Notes: generated by a model from the letters alone, not told the origin. A stretch of 64,000 nt of DNA from Porticoccus sp. W117 (GCF_030341905.1 NZ_JATAAF010000015.1:1-64000); one strand, 5' to 3'; counted from the first letter of the stretch, positions 16,301-25,755 are shown. A program made the numbers and translations.

Positions 16301-19013
16301 TATCGGTGCGGCTGTAGCTGGTGCCGTTAAAGGATTGAATTTCCGAACGGATGGCCCGGCCTAACTTGTCGTACCAGATATAGTTCAAAGGCGTTACCGA
16401 AGAATTACTTTGCACCCGATAGGCCGAAGTGGCGCCGTTGATGGTGACGCTGCCATCAGCAATATAGGTGGTGGTGACAGTGATTCCATCGCTGTTGGTA
16501 CTGGTGACCTGGCGGCCAAAATGGTCAAAGGTGGCGCTGCCGGATTCGCCGTTGGTGTCGGTAGCCTGGGTGTAACGGCCAAAACGCAAATCGCATCCAC
16601 CGATGGTGGTGGTGTGGTTTTTGTCGTTGGTGAAGTTCAGCGGATAGCGGTCAGCGTCAAAACCATTGATTTGGCCCGCCTGTGTATCACGACTGGCCAC
16701 ATTGGCACCACTGACCGCAGTATCGGTGGTACGCCCCATGCTGTCGTAAGTGTAAGTTGTGGTCAGATTCAAGGTGGCGTGGCCGGGGAAGCGAGTAAAG
16801 CTGGCCACCCGCAGGGAATCAGCATCTGGGCTGAAGTTTGTGGTTTGAGTAATGGCCGTACCGCTAAAGCTGCCTTTCCAGCTTTCCAGTTTGGTTTGAT
16901 TAACAAAGCCAATTAACCAGTTGCCGCCACTTGTACGGTTGGTGAACTTGACGGTGGTGCGCTGAGTGCCCTGAGCACCGCTAACACTGTGATTGGGCAC
17001 ATCCCCCCACACACTGGTACCACCACTGGTACTGCTGCCGGTACCGGTTTGTGCCGTGCTGACTACCTGGGTAATCAGGCCGCTGCTGTTGAAGGTGAAT
17101 GCACTTTCGTTCTCGCTGACGCCAATCTGGCTGTTGCTTTCATAGATGTAACTGGCGTTGCGATCACTGTAAGGGTATCGGGTCGAACCTCCGATGTAGC
17201 TTTGAGAGCGGCTGGTGTAGTCCGTCTCGGTTCTGGTGAAGGTTTCGGTATGGGAACCGTAGGTGTTGTTGTACTGATTAACCCGCGCCACAGAACCAAA
17301 GAACGGGTAGTCCATGCGGTACTGAACATAGGTGGTAATGCCCGACTGAAGGTCTTTGATGCGCTGGGCAAAGAACCCCAAAAAGCCCCAGTGGTTTGTG
17401 CTTTGTACGCCATGGCTTTGGTAGGCGTAAGTGGTGTCGTGGAATCCGCCCAGGCCATTGTCCCGGCGAACTTTGGTAGCCACATTGCGAGCGATGGTAC
17501 GGTATTGAGTACCACTGGGCAGACTGTGATTGCCAAAGGGCCGCTCGCCAAACAGGAAGCTGCCGCTGGAACCGGCGAGGGTGCCGTACTCAAAACGGTT
17601 ATCAGCGCCCAGGCCATTGATGGCCTGACTCATCAAAACGCCCACCTGACTGACACTGGAATTGATCCAGTTGATGTCGGTGGCTTTGAGGCACTCCGGG
17701 TTGCTACCGTTTTGGTCGTAACCGCACAGCTGGATTTTATTGAGGCGGCGCTTGCTGCTCACCACTTCGTCCAGCAGGCGGTATTCCCGCACGGTTTTAC
17801 TGTCCATGGATACTCGCACGGTGTGCAGGAAAACGGACTGGGTTTGGCTGGCAGAACCAATGCTTACCGCCGCCGCATCAGTGCGAGCGCGGTATTCAAA
17901 ATCAATGTCCGCGTCGGTGTAGTGAATGTTGGTGGGGTAGTTAATACCTTTGGCGGCATCGTGGTAGTAGCTGTAGGTAATCTCGTTGCCATCCACGCTG
18001 GTGGCTTTGTTCAGTGACCATTGATAATCGGTGCCGCCATTGTAGTCCACACGACTGCCGTTGCCATTGCCGTATTCCAGTACGGTGCCATCCGGGGTGG
18101 TGACTTCAAACCACAAGTTGCTGCCAGAACCCTTGATTTCAATTTTTTGGTAGCTCTCAACCTGGGTGCGGTATTGAGCGCCCACCGCAAAGTGGCTGCC
18201 GCTGGTGCGTACCAAAGGAATGCCATCCAGGCACAGGCTGTCATTGTTGTTCAAGGCGATGTTGGCGCTGTTGTTTTGGCCCACCACGCAGCGACGAATC
18301 TCTGACAGCCCGGACAAGCGCCAGCCGTAACCGATGGTATCTTCCGGCAGGCTGCGCTCGACGCGATCAATGGCTCGACCACTTTGGTAGGTAAGTGCCA
18401 GACTGGGAGCAAAGCCCGCAACGCCGGGAATCAATTGCAACGGCACACTGGCGACAGCATCACCATTGCTGGCCACATCCATGCCCATGGGCAAGGTGCC
18501 GACTTCGGTATTGGTAACTTCGTTGGGCGAGGTGGTGATGCCATTGCTACTGCTGCCACCACCGCTACCGGGAAGTGTGACGGCCACATCGCGATAGTCG
18601 GTGATGGCCTGGTAGCCAGTGGATGGGCCGTAGATAACATAATTGGCCTGGTAGTTGTGCGTACCACTTCCCTGGCCTGTGCGGTTAACCGGTATTCCGC
18701 TGGTAGCGATGGAGATGGGCAAATTGCTGAAAGATTGAACCTCTGCCCAACTACCACTGCCGTTCAAGCGAGTGCTCAGGGCAGCCACTAAAACCGTATC
18801 ATTCACTGACCATGGGTGGGTTGACTCCACAGACATAGTCACCGTGTAACTGCCATCATTGTCTGTGGCTGGCCCAGAAAGGCTCGTTTGGTGGTAGGGA
18901 GTTGTCCCGGCTTGCAGCAAGCCAGTAAACAAAGCAATGGCAATAGCTGTTGCGGTTTTAATTCCCCGAGCGATTGCTCCCCCAATAAAATGCGCCAGTT
19001 TCGAACTGTTCAT
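13368..19013 (-). CDS. full-length SpvB/RHS-family polymorphic toxin
   Basis: This 1881-residue protein has a signal-like hydrophobic segment (about 15-36), an SpvB-like N-terminal domain (GTLPMGMDVASNGDAVASVP, near 172), many YD repeats and the RHS core signature GRFVSPDPI...YTYTFNSPLSFTDPSGY (DPSGY at about 1614). A linker ends at AATLAQE (about 1738). The last 143 residues are a unique tip, presumably the toxin, of unknown activity. RHS barrels encapsulate the tip; the signal implies Sec export rather than VgrG loading, and no type VI genes are near. The start has a strong Shine-Dalgarno, AAGGAGGGGG. An immunity gene and three spare tips follow. Confidence 0.93.
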   Translation of the reverse strand: MNSSKLAHFIGGAIARGIKTATAIAIALFTGLLQAGTTPYHQTSLSGPATDNDGSYTVTMSVESTHPWSVNDTVLVAALSTRLNGSGSWAEVQSFSNLPISIATSGIPVNRTGQGSGTHNYQANYVIYGPSTGYQAITDYRDVAVTLPGSGGGSSSNGITTSPNEVTNTEVGTLPMGMDVASNGDAVASVPLQLIPGVAGFAPSLALTYQSGRAIDRVERSLPEDTIGYGWRLSGLSEIRRCVVGQNNSANIALNNNDSLCLDGIPLVRTSGSHFAVGAQYRTQVESYQKIEIKGSGSNLWFEVTTPDGTVLEYGNGNGSRVDYNGGTDYQWSLNKATSVDGNEITYSYYHDAAKGINYPTNIHYTDADIDFEYRARTDAAAVSIGSASQTQSVFLHTVRVSMDSKTVREYRLLDEVVSSKRRLNKIQLCGYDQNGSNPECLKATDINWINSSVSQVGVLMSQAINGLGADNRFEYGTLAGSSGSFLFGERPFGNHSLPSGTQYRTIARNVATKVRRDNGLGGFHDTTYAYQSHGVQSTNHWGFLGFFAQRIKDLQSGITTYVQYRMDYPFFGSVARVNQYNNTYGSHTETFTRTETDYTSRSQSYIGGSTRYPYSDRNASYIYESNSQIGVSENESAFTFNSSGLITQVVSTAQTGTGSSTSGGTSVWGDVPNHSVSGAQGTQRTTVKFTNRTSGGNWLIGFVNQTKLESWKGSFSGTAITQTTNFSPDADSLRVASFTRFPGHATLNLTTTYTYDSMGRTTDTAVSGANVASRDTQAGQINGFDADRYPLNFTNDKNHTTTIGGCDLRFGRYTQATDTNGESGSATFDHFGRQVTSTNSDGITVTTTYIADGSVTINGATSAYRVQSNSSVTPLNYIWYDKLGRAIRSEIQSFNGTSYSRTDTWYDTQGRVLKQSLPYFSGQTAYYVTPTYDIRGRITKITRPDNSYTDTSYTVSGNNVIVEVTDRVNNAGGGFEEYQTKRSVYNLLGQLTSTTDAYGTSAAATVTYVYDANGNPTSVTAPGGAVTTMQYDAAGNRTQLTGPNVGTVITTYTALGQIRTNTDAENQTTTYTYDTLGRQTSRVSPDGTSTWVWDTATNGKGLLASRSNSGFTETYNYNSDSKLSSTVTNITAIGASSGTNFTTSYTYDSSGRPLTTSYPGGYSVTRTYNSHGYLSQLKNGSAVLQTFSGTDAFGNSTSESYGNGVATTRTYDPKTGRLTAIDTTKSSTTFQNLDYAWRSNGTLQSRIANPNTGVSTTRNESFTYDVHNRLTQARTLVNGSYNRDLNYQYNQLGNILSKTSTKAGDVDVTGYSYHSTKKHAVTTATVSGVGAQALTYDDNGAIIKYDRSGTVNDRHIQYNAANQPTKIVVGASLTTTNPTATDEFAYGPDGQLYARKTTWKEGGITREEHVSYIGAVEIINYVNNPTLMVKYKTQVGNSVMHVKTMSLNPVYGFPPPGALAYPYNQVFLYTESLEYAHRDHLGSIETVTDQYGSRLHQVAFEPFGSRKDSDWTKNIDSSELNSLLTDSVTFYINLFPYLSNGDPIPASVDHKVARGFTGHEHLDKTGFIHMNGRVYDPELGRFVSPDPIVQAPTYSQSWNRYTYTFNSPLSFTDPSGYSSDIPGGEIHYENDIHYGEYQRADDRLIRRLFPRVWGPRECPHGFVLVKENRFKTGCKPHGVGGWEGNSDYGLGYGVIDPAFLEKLRSSGPGSISQTGVGIGSSADVRSEALAAATLAQEGASEGELESGAIEQVIVIDFFIPVFKLFRFGKVAKGLGKFDDAATSAAGRLGFDPADVVVKNGIADIPILFTSKVSLKDLTTVTNALKSQGVNSIRVNTGPIINPSIVSRLEKAADTGKSVFGGFRATRTNNPENLFILEKAL

Positions 19014-19213
19014 AACCCCCTCCTTGATGAAATTAATTTCTTATCAAGAAGTGCACGACTGGAACACTCAACCACCCTACCTTTTAAAATGCATTTTTTG
19101 AAAAAAGTGACAAAAAATGCGAATTAATAAATTTTTATCTCAAAAATTTGGCAATACTAAAAACTCTGTGCTATACAAAAAAGCTCTAATGCAACGAGAA
19201 AGGATGCATCCCA

Positions 19214-19534
19214 ATGAAAATTTTGACTCAAATCACCGGTTTTTCAGGTGCCGTAGTGCTTTGTTCTTTGCTTGTAGCGCCACTGACATTCGCCAACAAT
19301 GACGATACTCCCTTAGGGCGTTACCTGGATTGTTTGAACCAGCAAACCAAGGACTCCGGCGGGGAAAATGATGACCGTATTGCAAATGCAGACAGGGTAC
19401 TCAAAGCCTGCTCCATCCAGCGCCAGGCCGTGCTGGATAGCATGCCCAAAGAGGCGGCGTTAAAGCAGTTGAGGGCGATTGAATATCACTTGAAGGGAAG
19501 GGAAAGCGCCGAGAGCGAGAATGATAAAGGTTAA
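19214..19534 (+). CDS. small secreted protein of unknown function
   Basis: The 106-residue product has a signal peptide (1-27, ending TFA) and a mature part of about 79 residues with two cysteines (DCLNQQ and KACSIQ) that could form a disulfide. A ribosome-binding site AAGGATG precedes the ATG. It is divergent from the RHS gene and ends converging on fdsD, with a 4-base overlap of stop codons. I do not recognise a family; periplasmic location is the only safe inference. Confidence 0.65.
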   Translation: MKILTQITGFSGAVVLCSLLVAPLTFANNDDTPLGRYLDCLNQQTKDSGGENDDRIANADRVLKACSIQRQAVLDSMPKEAALKQLRAIEYHLKGRESAESENDKG

Positions 19535-19752
19535 ATATTTTCTACCGCGCGCCGCGCCAACGGTGTCAGCTCCGCACCACCGCCCTGCTGATAAGCGATG
19601 ATTTTCTCGCGCATGGGGGGTGCCCAGAATTTCTGGATATGCTCAGCCACAGCGGCAACTGCCGCTTCTTCACCCAGAAACTCCACCGGCTGGTTGGCGG
19701 CGATTTGATTGGCCATTTTGATCAGGTGGGGTAATTGATCCGTGTGAGTCAT
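19531..19752 (-). CDS. fdsD: NAD-dependent formate dehydrogenase delta subunit
   Basis: The 73-residue protein matches the small FdsD subunit, with the pattern LIKMANQIAANQP...AEHIQKFWAPPMREKI. In other FDH operons it is the last gene and is needed for assembly or stability of the enzyme. Here it follows fdhD at the end of the fdsGBA-fdhD group, separated from it by a 100-base repeat. Confidence 0.9.
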   Translation of the reverse strand: MTHTDQLPHLIKMANQIAANQPVEFLGEEAAVAAVAEHIQKFWAPPMREKIIAYQQGGGAELTPLARRAVENI

Positions 19753-19778
19753 TCTTCTATCGCTCTGTATCTGTAACC

Positions 19779-19870
19779 GTAGGGGGGATTAGTCGCGCAG
19801 CGACGTAATCCACCGAGATATTAATAAAATGCCCAATCGGCGGGTTACGCTGGCGCTAACCCGCCCTACG
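19779..19870. repeat. dispersed palindromic repeat between fdhD and fdsD
   Basis: Two consecutive imperfect palindromes: GGATTAGTCGCGCAGCGACGTAATCC and GGCGGGTTACGCTGGCGCTAACCCGCC. The outer edges GTAGGG and CCCTAC also pair. The distal edge covers the last codon and the TAG stop of fdhD (19866-19868). This family differs from the CGTCAT repeats elsewhere in the window. Confidence 0.8.
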
Positions 19871-20675
19871 ACGTTATTTCAGCCACACCCTGGTGGTTGG
19901 CGTAGCAGACAAAATTATTATCGCGGGCAAATCCCAACAGGGTGATGTTGAGTTTTTCTGCCAGCTCTATCGCCAGTGATGTAGGCGCTGAAACCGCCGC
20001 TATCAAGCCCATATTTGCCCAGCCCGCTTTCTGGATCATTTCGTAGCTGGCGCGGCTGGTTACAATCAGAAAACCTTCCGGACGCTGGCGGCGACTCAGG
20101 GTGCCGATCAGTTTATCCAACGCATTATGGCGGCCCACGTCTTCGCACACGGCGATTATATTCCCCTCGCTATCCGCCCAGGCAGCGGCGTGGGTGGCAC
20201 CAGTTCTTTGATTAAGGGGCTGGTAATCCTGCAGTCTCGCCATGGCCTTGCCAATGGCCGCCGCCACTATCGGCTCACCAACGGATAATGGTTGTGGCAG
20301 CTGGATCACTTGCTCCAGCGACTCGGCACCGCATAAACCACAACCCGTGCGCCCGGTCAGGTTGCGGCGCCATTCTTTAAGGGCCTGGAAACGGCGTTCG
20401 CTGATGGTCAGTTGCAGCTCAATACCATTGTCGGTTTCAACAATCTCGGCTTCGTACAACTCTTCTGCGGATTCAATAATCCCTTCGGTGAGGCTAAAGC
20501 CAAGGGCGAACTCCTCCAGGTCGTCGGGAGTTACCATCATCACCACATGGGAAATGCCGTTGTACACCAGCGCTACCGGCACTTCTGCCGCGACCTGATC
20601 CGATGCGACCCGGATAACACCATCGGCGTGACGGTGGACCTCAATGCTGCGGTGGCCTTTATCGAGGGTACTCAT
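19866..20675 (-). CDS. fdhD: formate dehydrogenase accessory sulfurtransferase FdhD
   Basis: FdhD passes sulfur from a cysteine desulfurase to the molybdenum cofactor of formate dehydrogenase, without which the enzyme is inactive. The 269-residue product has the active-site CGLCG motif (in TGRTGCGLCGAES), the EDVGRHNALDKLIG segment and the SRASYEMIQKA segment of the family. The start at 20675 (MSTLDKGH) is chosen because the longer in-frame start at 20732 would be encoded by a dispersed repeat. It lies between fdsA and fdsD. Confidence 0.95.
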   Translation of the reverse strand: MSTLDKGHRSIEVHRHADGVIRVASDQVAAEVPVALVYNGISHVVMMVTPDDLEEFALGFSLTEGIIESAEELYEAEIVETDNGIELQLTISERRFQALKEWRRNLTGRTGCGLCGAESLEQVIQLPQPLSVGEPIVAAAIGKAMARLQDYQPLNQRTGATHAAAWADSEGNIIAVCEDVGRHNALDKLIGTLSRRQRPEGFLIVTSRASYEMIQKAGWANMGLIAAVSAPTSLAIELAEKLNITLLGFARDNNFVCYANHQGVAEITS

Positions 20676-20687
20676 TTGCTCACCCCC

Positions 20688-20773
20688 GTCATCCTGAGCG
20701 GCGCAGCCGCGTGAGGATCTCACAACTTTCAAACTCTGAGATTCTCACGTCGCCTTCGGCTCCTCAGAATGAC
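20688..20773. repeat. type-B palindromic repeat (GTCATCCTGAG family)
   Basis: Arms GTCATCCTGAGCGGCGCAGC (20688-20707) and the inverse at 20748-20773 enclose GTGAGGATCTCAC...GAGATTCTCACG. The right arm encodes the last residues of FdsA and its stop codon. Similar copies are at 28668-28826 and 40978-41083, with half a copy at 42128-42209. Confidence 0.85.
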
Positions 20774-23621
20774 GGACGCCTGTTAATAGTGCCAACTGCT
20801 CTTTATCATTGGCCTCATAGGCCTTCTGCCATTTCGACGACTCCATCACTTTCGCCACCTGTACCGCGGTCACTTTGTACTCCGGGCAGTTGGTGGCCCA
20901 ATCGGAATTATCGGTGGTCACCACATTGGCTCCCGTCGACGGATGGTGGAAGGTGGTGTACACCACACCAGGCTGCACGCGGGTAGTGACATCGGCGCGC
21001 AACACCGTATCCCCCGCACGGCTGGCAATACTGACCCAATCGCCGTGCTCGATGCCGCGGTCTTCCGCATCGAAGGGGTGAATCTCCAGAACATCTTCCT
21101 CGTGCCATTGCACGTTTTCGGTACGGCGGGTTTGGGCACCCACGTTGTACTGGGAAAGAATGCGGCCGGTGGTGAGCAGCAACGGATATTTGCGGGTACT
21201 GCGTTCCTCGGTTTCCACAAACCGGGTGATGGCGAAGTAGCCGTCGCCGCGCACAAATTCATCGATATGCATAATCGGCGTGCCTTCTGGCGCGTCGTCA
21301 TTGCAGGGCCATTGGATGCTGCCAAGGCGATCCAGTTTTTCGTAATTCACCCCGGCAAAGGTGGGGGTGTGAGCGGCGATTTCATCCATGATCTCCGATG
21401 GGTGGTTGTAGCTCATGTCATAACCCATGGCCTGGGCCAACTTGCAAGTAACCTCCCAATCCTGCAGTTGGGCCAGCGGCTCCATCACTTTGCGCACCGG
21501 CGAAATGCGCCGCTCGGCATTGGTAAAGGTGCCGTCTTTTTCCAGAAAGGTGGAGCCAGGCAACAACACGTGAGCAAACTTGGCGGTTTCGTTGAGGAAG
21601 ATGTCCTGCACCACCAGGCACTCCAATGAACCCAGCGCCGCTTCCACATGCTGGGTATTGGGGTCGGACTGAGCCACATCCTCGCCCTGCACATACATGC
21701 CTTTGTAGGTGCCTTCTACGGCGGCGTCGAACATATTGGGAATGCGCAGGCCCGGCTCGCTTTGCAGGGTTACCTGCCAGGTTTTCTCAAACAGGGCGCG
21801 CACCGTTGGATCAGAGATATGGCGGTAGCCGGGCAATTCGTGGGGGAAGGAGCCCATGTCACAGGAACCCTGCACATTGTTCTGACCCCGCAGCGGATTG
21901 ACCCCCACACCCTCGCGCCCCAGGTTGCCAGTGAGCATGGCAAGGTTGGCAATGCCCATCACCATGGTGGAGCCCTGGCTGTGTTCCGTCACCCCCAGGC
22001 CGTAGTAGATGGCGCCGTTACCGGCACTGGCGTACAACCGTGCGGCCGCACGCATGTCGGCGGCGGGGATGCCGGTAATGGCTTCGGTGGCTTCCGGGGA
22101 ATTGCGCTGGTCGCTGATAAAGGTGCACCACTGGTTGTAGGCATCCATTTCGCAACGCTGCTCAATAAAGCCCTGGGCTTGCAGGCCTTCATCGACAATC
22201 ACATGGGCCAAGGCATTCACAAACGCCACATTGGTGCCCGGTTTCATCTGCAGGTGGTGGGCGGCCTTGATATGGGGGCTGCTGACCAGCTCAATTTGCC
22301 GTGGGTCGGCGACGATCAGTTTGGCCCCCTGGCGCAGGCGTTTTTTCAGGCGCGAGGCAAATACCGGGTGAGCGGCAGTGGGGTTGGCGCCGATAACGAT
22401 CACCACATCGCTCTTTTCTACCGAATCAAACGTCTGGGTACCGGCGGATTCTCCCAAGGTGGTTTTCAAGCCATAGCCTGTGGGCGAGTGGCACACCCTG
22501 GCACAGGTATCCACGTTGTTGTTGCCAAATACCGCGCGCACCAGTTTTTGCACCAGGTAGGTTTCTTCGTTGGTGCAGCGGGATGAGGTAATACCACCGA
22601 TGGCATTAACGCCGTACTTGTCCTGAATACCCCGCAGCTTGTTGGCCGTGAATTCGAGGGCTTCGTCCCAACTGACTTTCTTCCAGGGCTGGTCGATGCT
22701 GTTGCGAATCATCGGCTCGGTGATGCGGTCTTTGTGGGTGGCGTAGCCGTAGGCGAAACGCCCTTTCACACAGGAGTGGCCGCGGTTGGCGGGGCTGGCT
22801 TTGGACGGGGTCATATTGACCACGGTTTCGCCCTGCAGCTCGACATCAAAATTACAGCCCACACCGCAATAGGCGCAGGTAGTGGTTGTGGTGTGTGTGC
22901 CCTGGCCCTGCTCAATGATGGACTTTTCCATCAGCGTTGCTGTCGGGCAAGCCTGCACACAAGCGCCACAGGAAACACATTCCGAGTCCATAAAGGCTTC
23001 GTCTTGCCCCGGTGATACCTTGGAAGCAAAACCACGCCCGTCGATGGTCAGGGCAAAGGTGCCCTGCACTTCTTCACAGGCGCGCACACAGCGAGAGCAG
23101 ACAATGCATTTGCTGGGGTCGAAGGTGAAATAGGGGTTGGAGGTGTCTTTTTCAGCCACCAGATGATTGGCGCCATCAAAGCCGTAACGCACTTCACGCA
23201 AGCCCACTGCACCGGCCATATCCTGCAGTTCGCAGTTGCCGTTGCTGGGGCAGGTCAGGCAATCCAGCGGGTGATCGGATATATACAGTTCCATCACGTT
23301 GCGGCGCATATCCGCCAGTTGTTTGTTCTGAGTGCTGACCACCATGCCTTCGCGCACCGGCGTGGTACAAGAGGCGGGCAGGCCGCGCACGCCTTCAATT
23401 GAAACCAGGCACAGACGGCAGGAACCAAAGGCCTGCAAATTATCGGAAGCGCACAGTTTGGGAATATCAACGCCCGCCAGGGACGAGGCGCGCATCACCG
23501 ATGTGCCTTCCGGCACGGTGACCGAACGACCGTCGATGGTGAGGGTCACTTCAACGTCGGAAACAACGGCGGGGGTGCCGTAGTCTTTGCAGGGATCAAA
23601 AAACTGTACGGGCATGTTCAT
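20745..23621 (-). CDS. fdsA: NAD-dependent formate dehydrogenase alpha (molybdenum) subunit
   Basis: The catalytic subunit (958 residues) oxidises formate to CO2. It carries a 2Fe-2S site (C57, C68, C71, C85), a His-Cys3 4Fe-4S site (H117, C121, C124, C130), two ferredoxin 4Fe-4S sites (C172-C182 and C215-C225), a further 4Fe-4S (CAYCGVGC, 249-256) and the bis-MGD domain. The molybdenum ligand is Cys377 followed by His378, so no selenocysteine is needed. A molybdopterin-dinucleotide-binding domain ends the protein. The last nine residues (RHSEEPKAT) and the stop are encoded by a dispersed repeat. Soluble, cytoplasmic, with FdsB and FdsG. Confidence 0.96.
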   Translation of the reverse strand: MNMPVQFFDPCKDYGTPAVVSDVEVTLTIDGRSVTVPEGTSVMRASSLAGVDIPKLCASDNLQAFGSCRLCLVSIEGVRGLPASCTTPVREGMVVSTQNKQLADMRRNVMELYISDHPLDCLTCPSNGNCELQDMAGAVGLREVRYGFDGANHLVAEKDTSNPYFTFDPSKCIVCSRCVRACEEVQGTFALTIDGRGFASKVSPGQDEAFMDSECVSCGACVQACPTATLMEKSIIEQGQGTHTTTTTCAYCGVGCNFDVELQGETVVNMTPSKASPANRGHSCVKGRFAYGYATHKDRITEPMIRNSIDQPWKKVSWDEALEFTANKLRGIQDKYGVNAIGGITSSRCTNEETYLVQKLVRAVFGNNNVDTCARVCHSPTGYGLKTTLGESAGTQTFDSVEKSDVVIVIGANPTAAHPVFASRLKKRLRQGAKLIVADPRQIELVSSPHIKAAHHLQMKPGTNVAFVNALAHVIVDEGLQAQGFIEQRCEMDAYNQWCTFISDQRNSPEATEAITGIPAADMRAAARLYASAGNGAIYYGLGVTEHSQGSTMVMGIANLAMLTGNLGREGVGVNPLRGQNNVQGSCDMGSFPHELPGYRHISDPTVRALFEKTWQVTLQSEPGLRIPNMFDAAVEGTYKGMYVQGEDVAQSDPNTQHVEAALGSLECLVVQDIFLNETAKFAHVLLPGSTFLEKDGTFTNAERRISPVRKVMEPLAQLQDWEVTCKLAQAMGYDMSYNHPSEIMDEIAAHTPTFAGVNYEKLDRLGSIQWPCNDDAPEGTPIMHIDEFVRGDGYFAITRFVETEERSTRKYPLLLTTGRILSQYNVGAQTRRTENVQWHEEDVLEIHPFDAEDRGIEHGDWVSIASRAGDTVLRADVTTRVQPGVVYTTFHHPSTGANVVTTDNSDWATNCPEYKVTAVQVAKVMESSKWQKAYEANDKEQLALLTGVRHSEEPKAT

Positions 23622-23645
23622 AAGTACACCTCAATAAATCACCAG

Positions 23646-23733
23646 CGTCATTGCGAGGAGCGTAGCGACGCGGCAATCTCATTCAGCCCGCTGCCAAACT
23701 GGTCGAGATCGCCGCGCTGCGCTCGCGATGACG
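23646..23733. repeat. type-A palindromic repeat between fdsB and fdsA
   Basis: Arms CGTCATTGCGAGGAGCGTAG and its imperfect complement ending GCGCTCGCGATGACGG enclose about 40 bases. It fills most of the 119-base gap between the two subunit genes. The hairpin could affect the relative amounts of the two subunits, though no function is proven. Confidence 0.85.
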
Positions 23734-23740
23734 GAGGGCG

Positions 23741-25270
23741 TTATTCAAAATCTTCCCTAAATTGCTGTACTGCACTGCGCACTGGGAACGGTGTCATCCC
23801 ACCCAGGGCACAGAGTGACGCCACTTCCATGGTGTCACAGAGGTCATTGAGCAGCGCCAGGTTTTTCTCGCGCTCGTCGCCCTCGATAACCTTATCGAGT
23901 ACTTCGACACCACGAGTGGAACCAATACGGCAGGGAGTGCATTTGCCGCAGCTTTCCTCGGCGCAAAACTCCATGGCAAAACGAGCCTGTTGGGACATAT
24001 CCACAGTGTCGTCAAACACCACAATGCCGCCGTGGCCGAGCACAGCGCCGATGGCAGCAAAGGCTTCGTAATCCATGGGTGTATCGAATTGGGCTTCGCT
24101 CAAATAGGCGCCCAGTGGGCCACCTACCTGTACGGCCTTGATGGGCCGACCGGACGCTGAGCCACCGCCAAAATCGTAGAGCAATTCGCGCAGTGTGATG
24201 CCAAACGGCACTTCCACCAGGCCACCCTGTTTGATATTGCCCGCCAGCTGGAATGGCATGGTGCCTCGTGAGCGCTCAATGCCCAGCTCGGCATAAGCTG
24301 CACCGCCATTGGCGAGGATATCCACCACAGCGGTCAGCGACAGTACGTTATTGACTACCGTGGGCTGGCCAAACAAACCCTCAATGGCCGGCAACGGCGG
24401 TTTAGCCCGCACCAGACCGCGCTTGCCTTCCAGGCTTTCCAGCAGGGAAGTTTCTTCACCGCAGATATAGGCTCCGGCGGCCAATCGCACTTCCAGATGG
24501 AAGCGTTTGCCGCTGCCGAGAATGTCGTCACCCAGAAGCTCATTTTGATAAGCGGTTTCGATGACCTGATTGAGGATGCGCTCCGCCAGCGGGTATTCAC
24601 AGCGCAGATAGATATAACCTTGCTCGGCGCCGACCGCCAAACCGGCGATCGTCATGCCTTCAATCAGTGCGAAGGGATCACCCTCCATGACGAGGCGATC
24701 GGCGAACGTGCCGGAGTCACCTTCGTCCGCGTTACAAACAATATATTTTTCGTCATCGTCACAATCCAGCACCGTCTGCCACTTGATACCAGTGGGGAAG
24801 CCCGCACCCCCACGGCCGCGCAGGCCGGAGGTTTTCACTTCGTCGACAATAGCCTGGGGTTCCATAGCCAGGGCTTTTTGCAGACCGATAAAACCATCCT
24901 GATCGCGATAATCTTGCAGCGACAGCGGGTCGCCAATACCAAGGCGGGCAAACATTCGTCGTTGCTGATTGGCCAGTTGCGGTATTTCTGCCACCGGCCC
25001 TTGCCGAAGGGGGTGGTCGCCGCCGTTTAAAAAATCGGCGGCAAACAGGGATTCCACATCACTTGCCTCGACTGGCCCATAGGCAATACGGCCGGCCCCG
25101 GTTTCTACTTCAACCAGAGTTTCCAGCCAATACAAGCCGCGGGTGCTGTTGCGCACCAATGCCACTTCGGCACCATGGCGAGCCGCTTGCAACTGAATTT
25201 CTGCCGCTACTTGATCGGCCCCCAGGGAGCGAGCGGTGGTGTCGGAAGGTACAAATACGGTAACAGTCAT
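23741..25270 (-). CDS. fdsB: NAD-dependent formate dehydrogenase beta (NADH/FMN) subunit
   Basis: A NuoF-like protein of 509 residues that passes electrons from the FdsA clusters through FMN to NAD. It has the FMN/NADH loop GRGGAGFP (152-159), the [12 protein letters not shown] segment and a 4Fe-4S site CGKCTPC (441-447) with C487. The extra N-terminal 110 residues resemble the thioredoxin-like extension of FDH beta subunits. The ATG overlaps the end of fdsG by 4 bases. Confidence 0.96.
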   Translation of the reverse strand: MTVTVFVPSDTTARSLGADQVAAEIQLQAARHGAEVALVRNSTRGLYWLETLVEVETGAGRIAYGPVEASDVESLFAADFLNGGDHPLRQGPVAEIPQLANQQRRMFARLGIGDPLSLQDYRDQDGFIGLQKALAMEPQAIVDEVKTSGLRGRGGAGFPTGIKWQTVLDCDDDEKYIVCNADEGDSGTFADRLVMEGDPFALIEGMTIAGLAVGAEQGYIYLRCEYPLAERILNQVIETAYQNELLGDDILGSGKRFHLEVRLAAGAYICGEETSLLESLEGKRGLVRAKPPLPAIEGLFGQPTVVNNVLSLTAVVDILANGGAAYAELGIERSRGTMPFQLAGNIKQGGLVEVPFGITLRELLYDFGGGSASGRPIKAVQVGGPLGAYLSEAQFDTPMDYEAFAAIGAVLGHGGIVVFDDTVDMSQQARFAMEFCAEESCGKCTPCRIGSTRGVEVLDKVIEGDEREKNLALLNDLCDTMEVASLCALGGMTPFPVRSAVQQFREDFE

Positions 25271-25755
25271 GACGTTACCTCAGACAACAGCTGATCCACT
25301 TTGCTCTTATTCATACGGGCGTGAACGCTGTCGCCCAGGCGCACATTGGGTGAGCAGGCGCAGTTGCCCAGGCAATAAACCGGCTCCAGGGTCACTTTGC
25401 CGTCGGCACTGGTGCCGTGGAAATCCACCCCCAGCTTTTCTTTGATATAGGCTTCGAGCTCTCGCGAGCCCATGGATTGGCAAGCCTCGGCGCGGCACAC
25501 ATACAGAGTGTGTTCGCCGCCGCGCTCGGAGCGAAAATAATGGTAGAAGCTGATCACCCCGTGCACTTCCGCGCGAGACAGGTTGAGCGCCTGAGCAATC
25601 ACCGGCACCCCGGCATTGGGGATGTACCCGTAGCGGTTCTGCACGGCATGGAGGATTGGCAACAACGCGCCAGGGCGAACTTTCAGGTCGTCGACAATAT
25701 CCTGAATATCGCTGAGAGAAACGATGGCTTGCACAGTTACGGCTGGCTCAGGCAT
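25267..25755 (-). CDS. fdsG: NAD-dependent formate dehydrogenase gamma subunit
   Basis: This NuoE-like 162-residue protein carries a 2Fe-2S cluster bound by C87, C92, C128 and C132 (CRAEAC and CLGNCAC). It is the first gene of the formate dehydrogenase operon and is translationally coupled to fdsB. The region between its start and the divergent hisD-like gene (25756-25901) must contain promoters in both directions; no operator was identified by eye. Confidence 0.96.
   Translation of the reverse strand: MPEPAVTVQAIVSLSDIQDIVDDLKVRPGALLPILHAVQNRYGYIPNAGVPVIAQALNLSRAEVHGVISFYHYFRSERGGEHTLYVCRAEACQSMGSRELEAYIKEKLGVDFHGTSADGKVTLEPVYCLGNCACSPNVRLGDSVHARMNKSKVDQLLSEVTS

Noticed and set aside
14304-18791. 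Several plus-strand open frames of 100-420 codons opposite the RHS gene
   Set aside because: The RHS reading frame is certain from YD repeats and the core motif; the opposite frames are low-complexity shadows made by biased codon use.
20676-20732. N-terminal extension of FdhD
   Set aside because: It would be encoded by the type-B repeat; the ATG at 20675 fits the family.
22480-22500. Selenocysteine at the FdsA active site
   Set aside because: The codon at residue 377 encodes cysteine and there is no in-frame TGA, so the Cys type of formate dehydrogenase applies.
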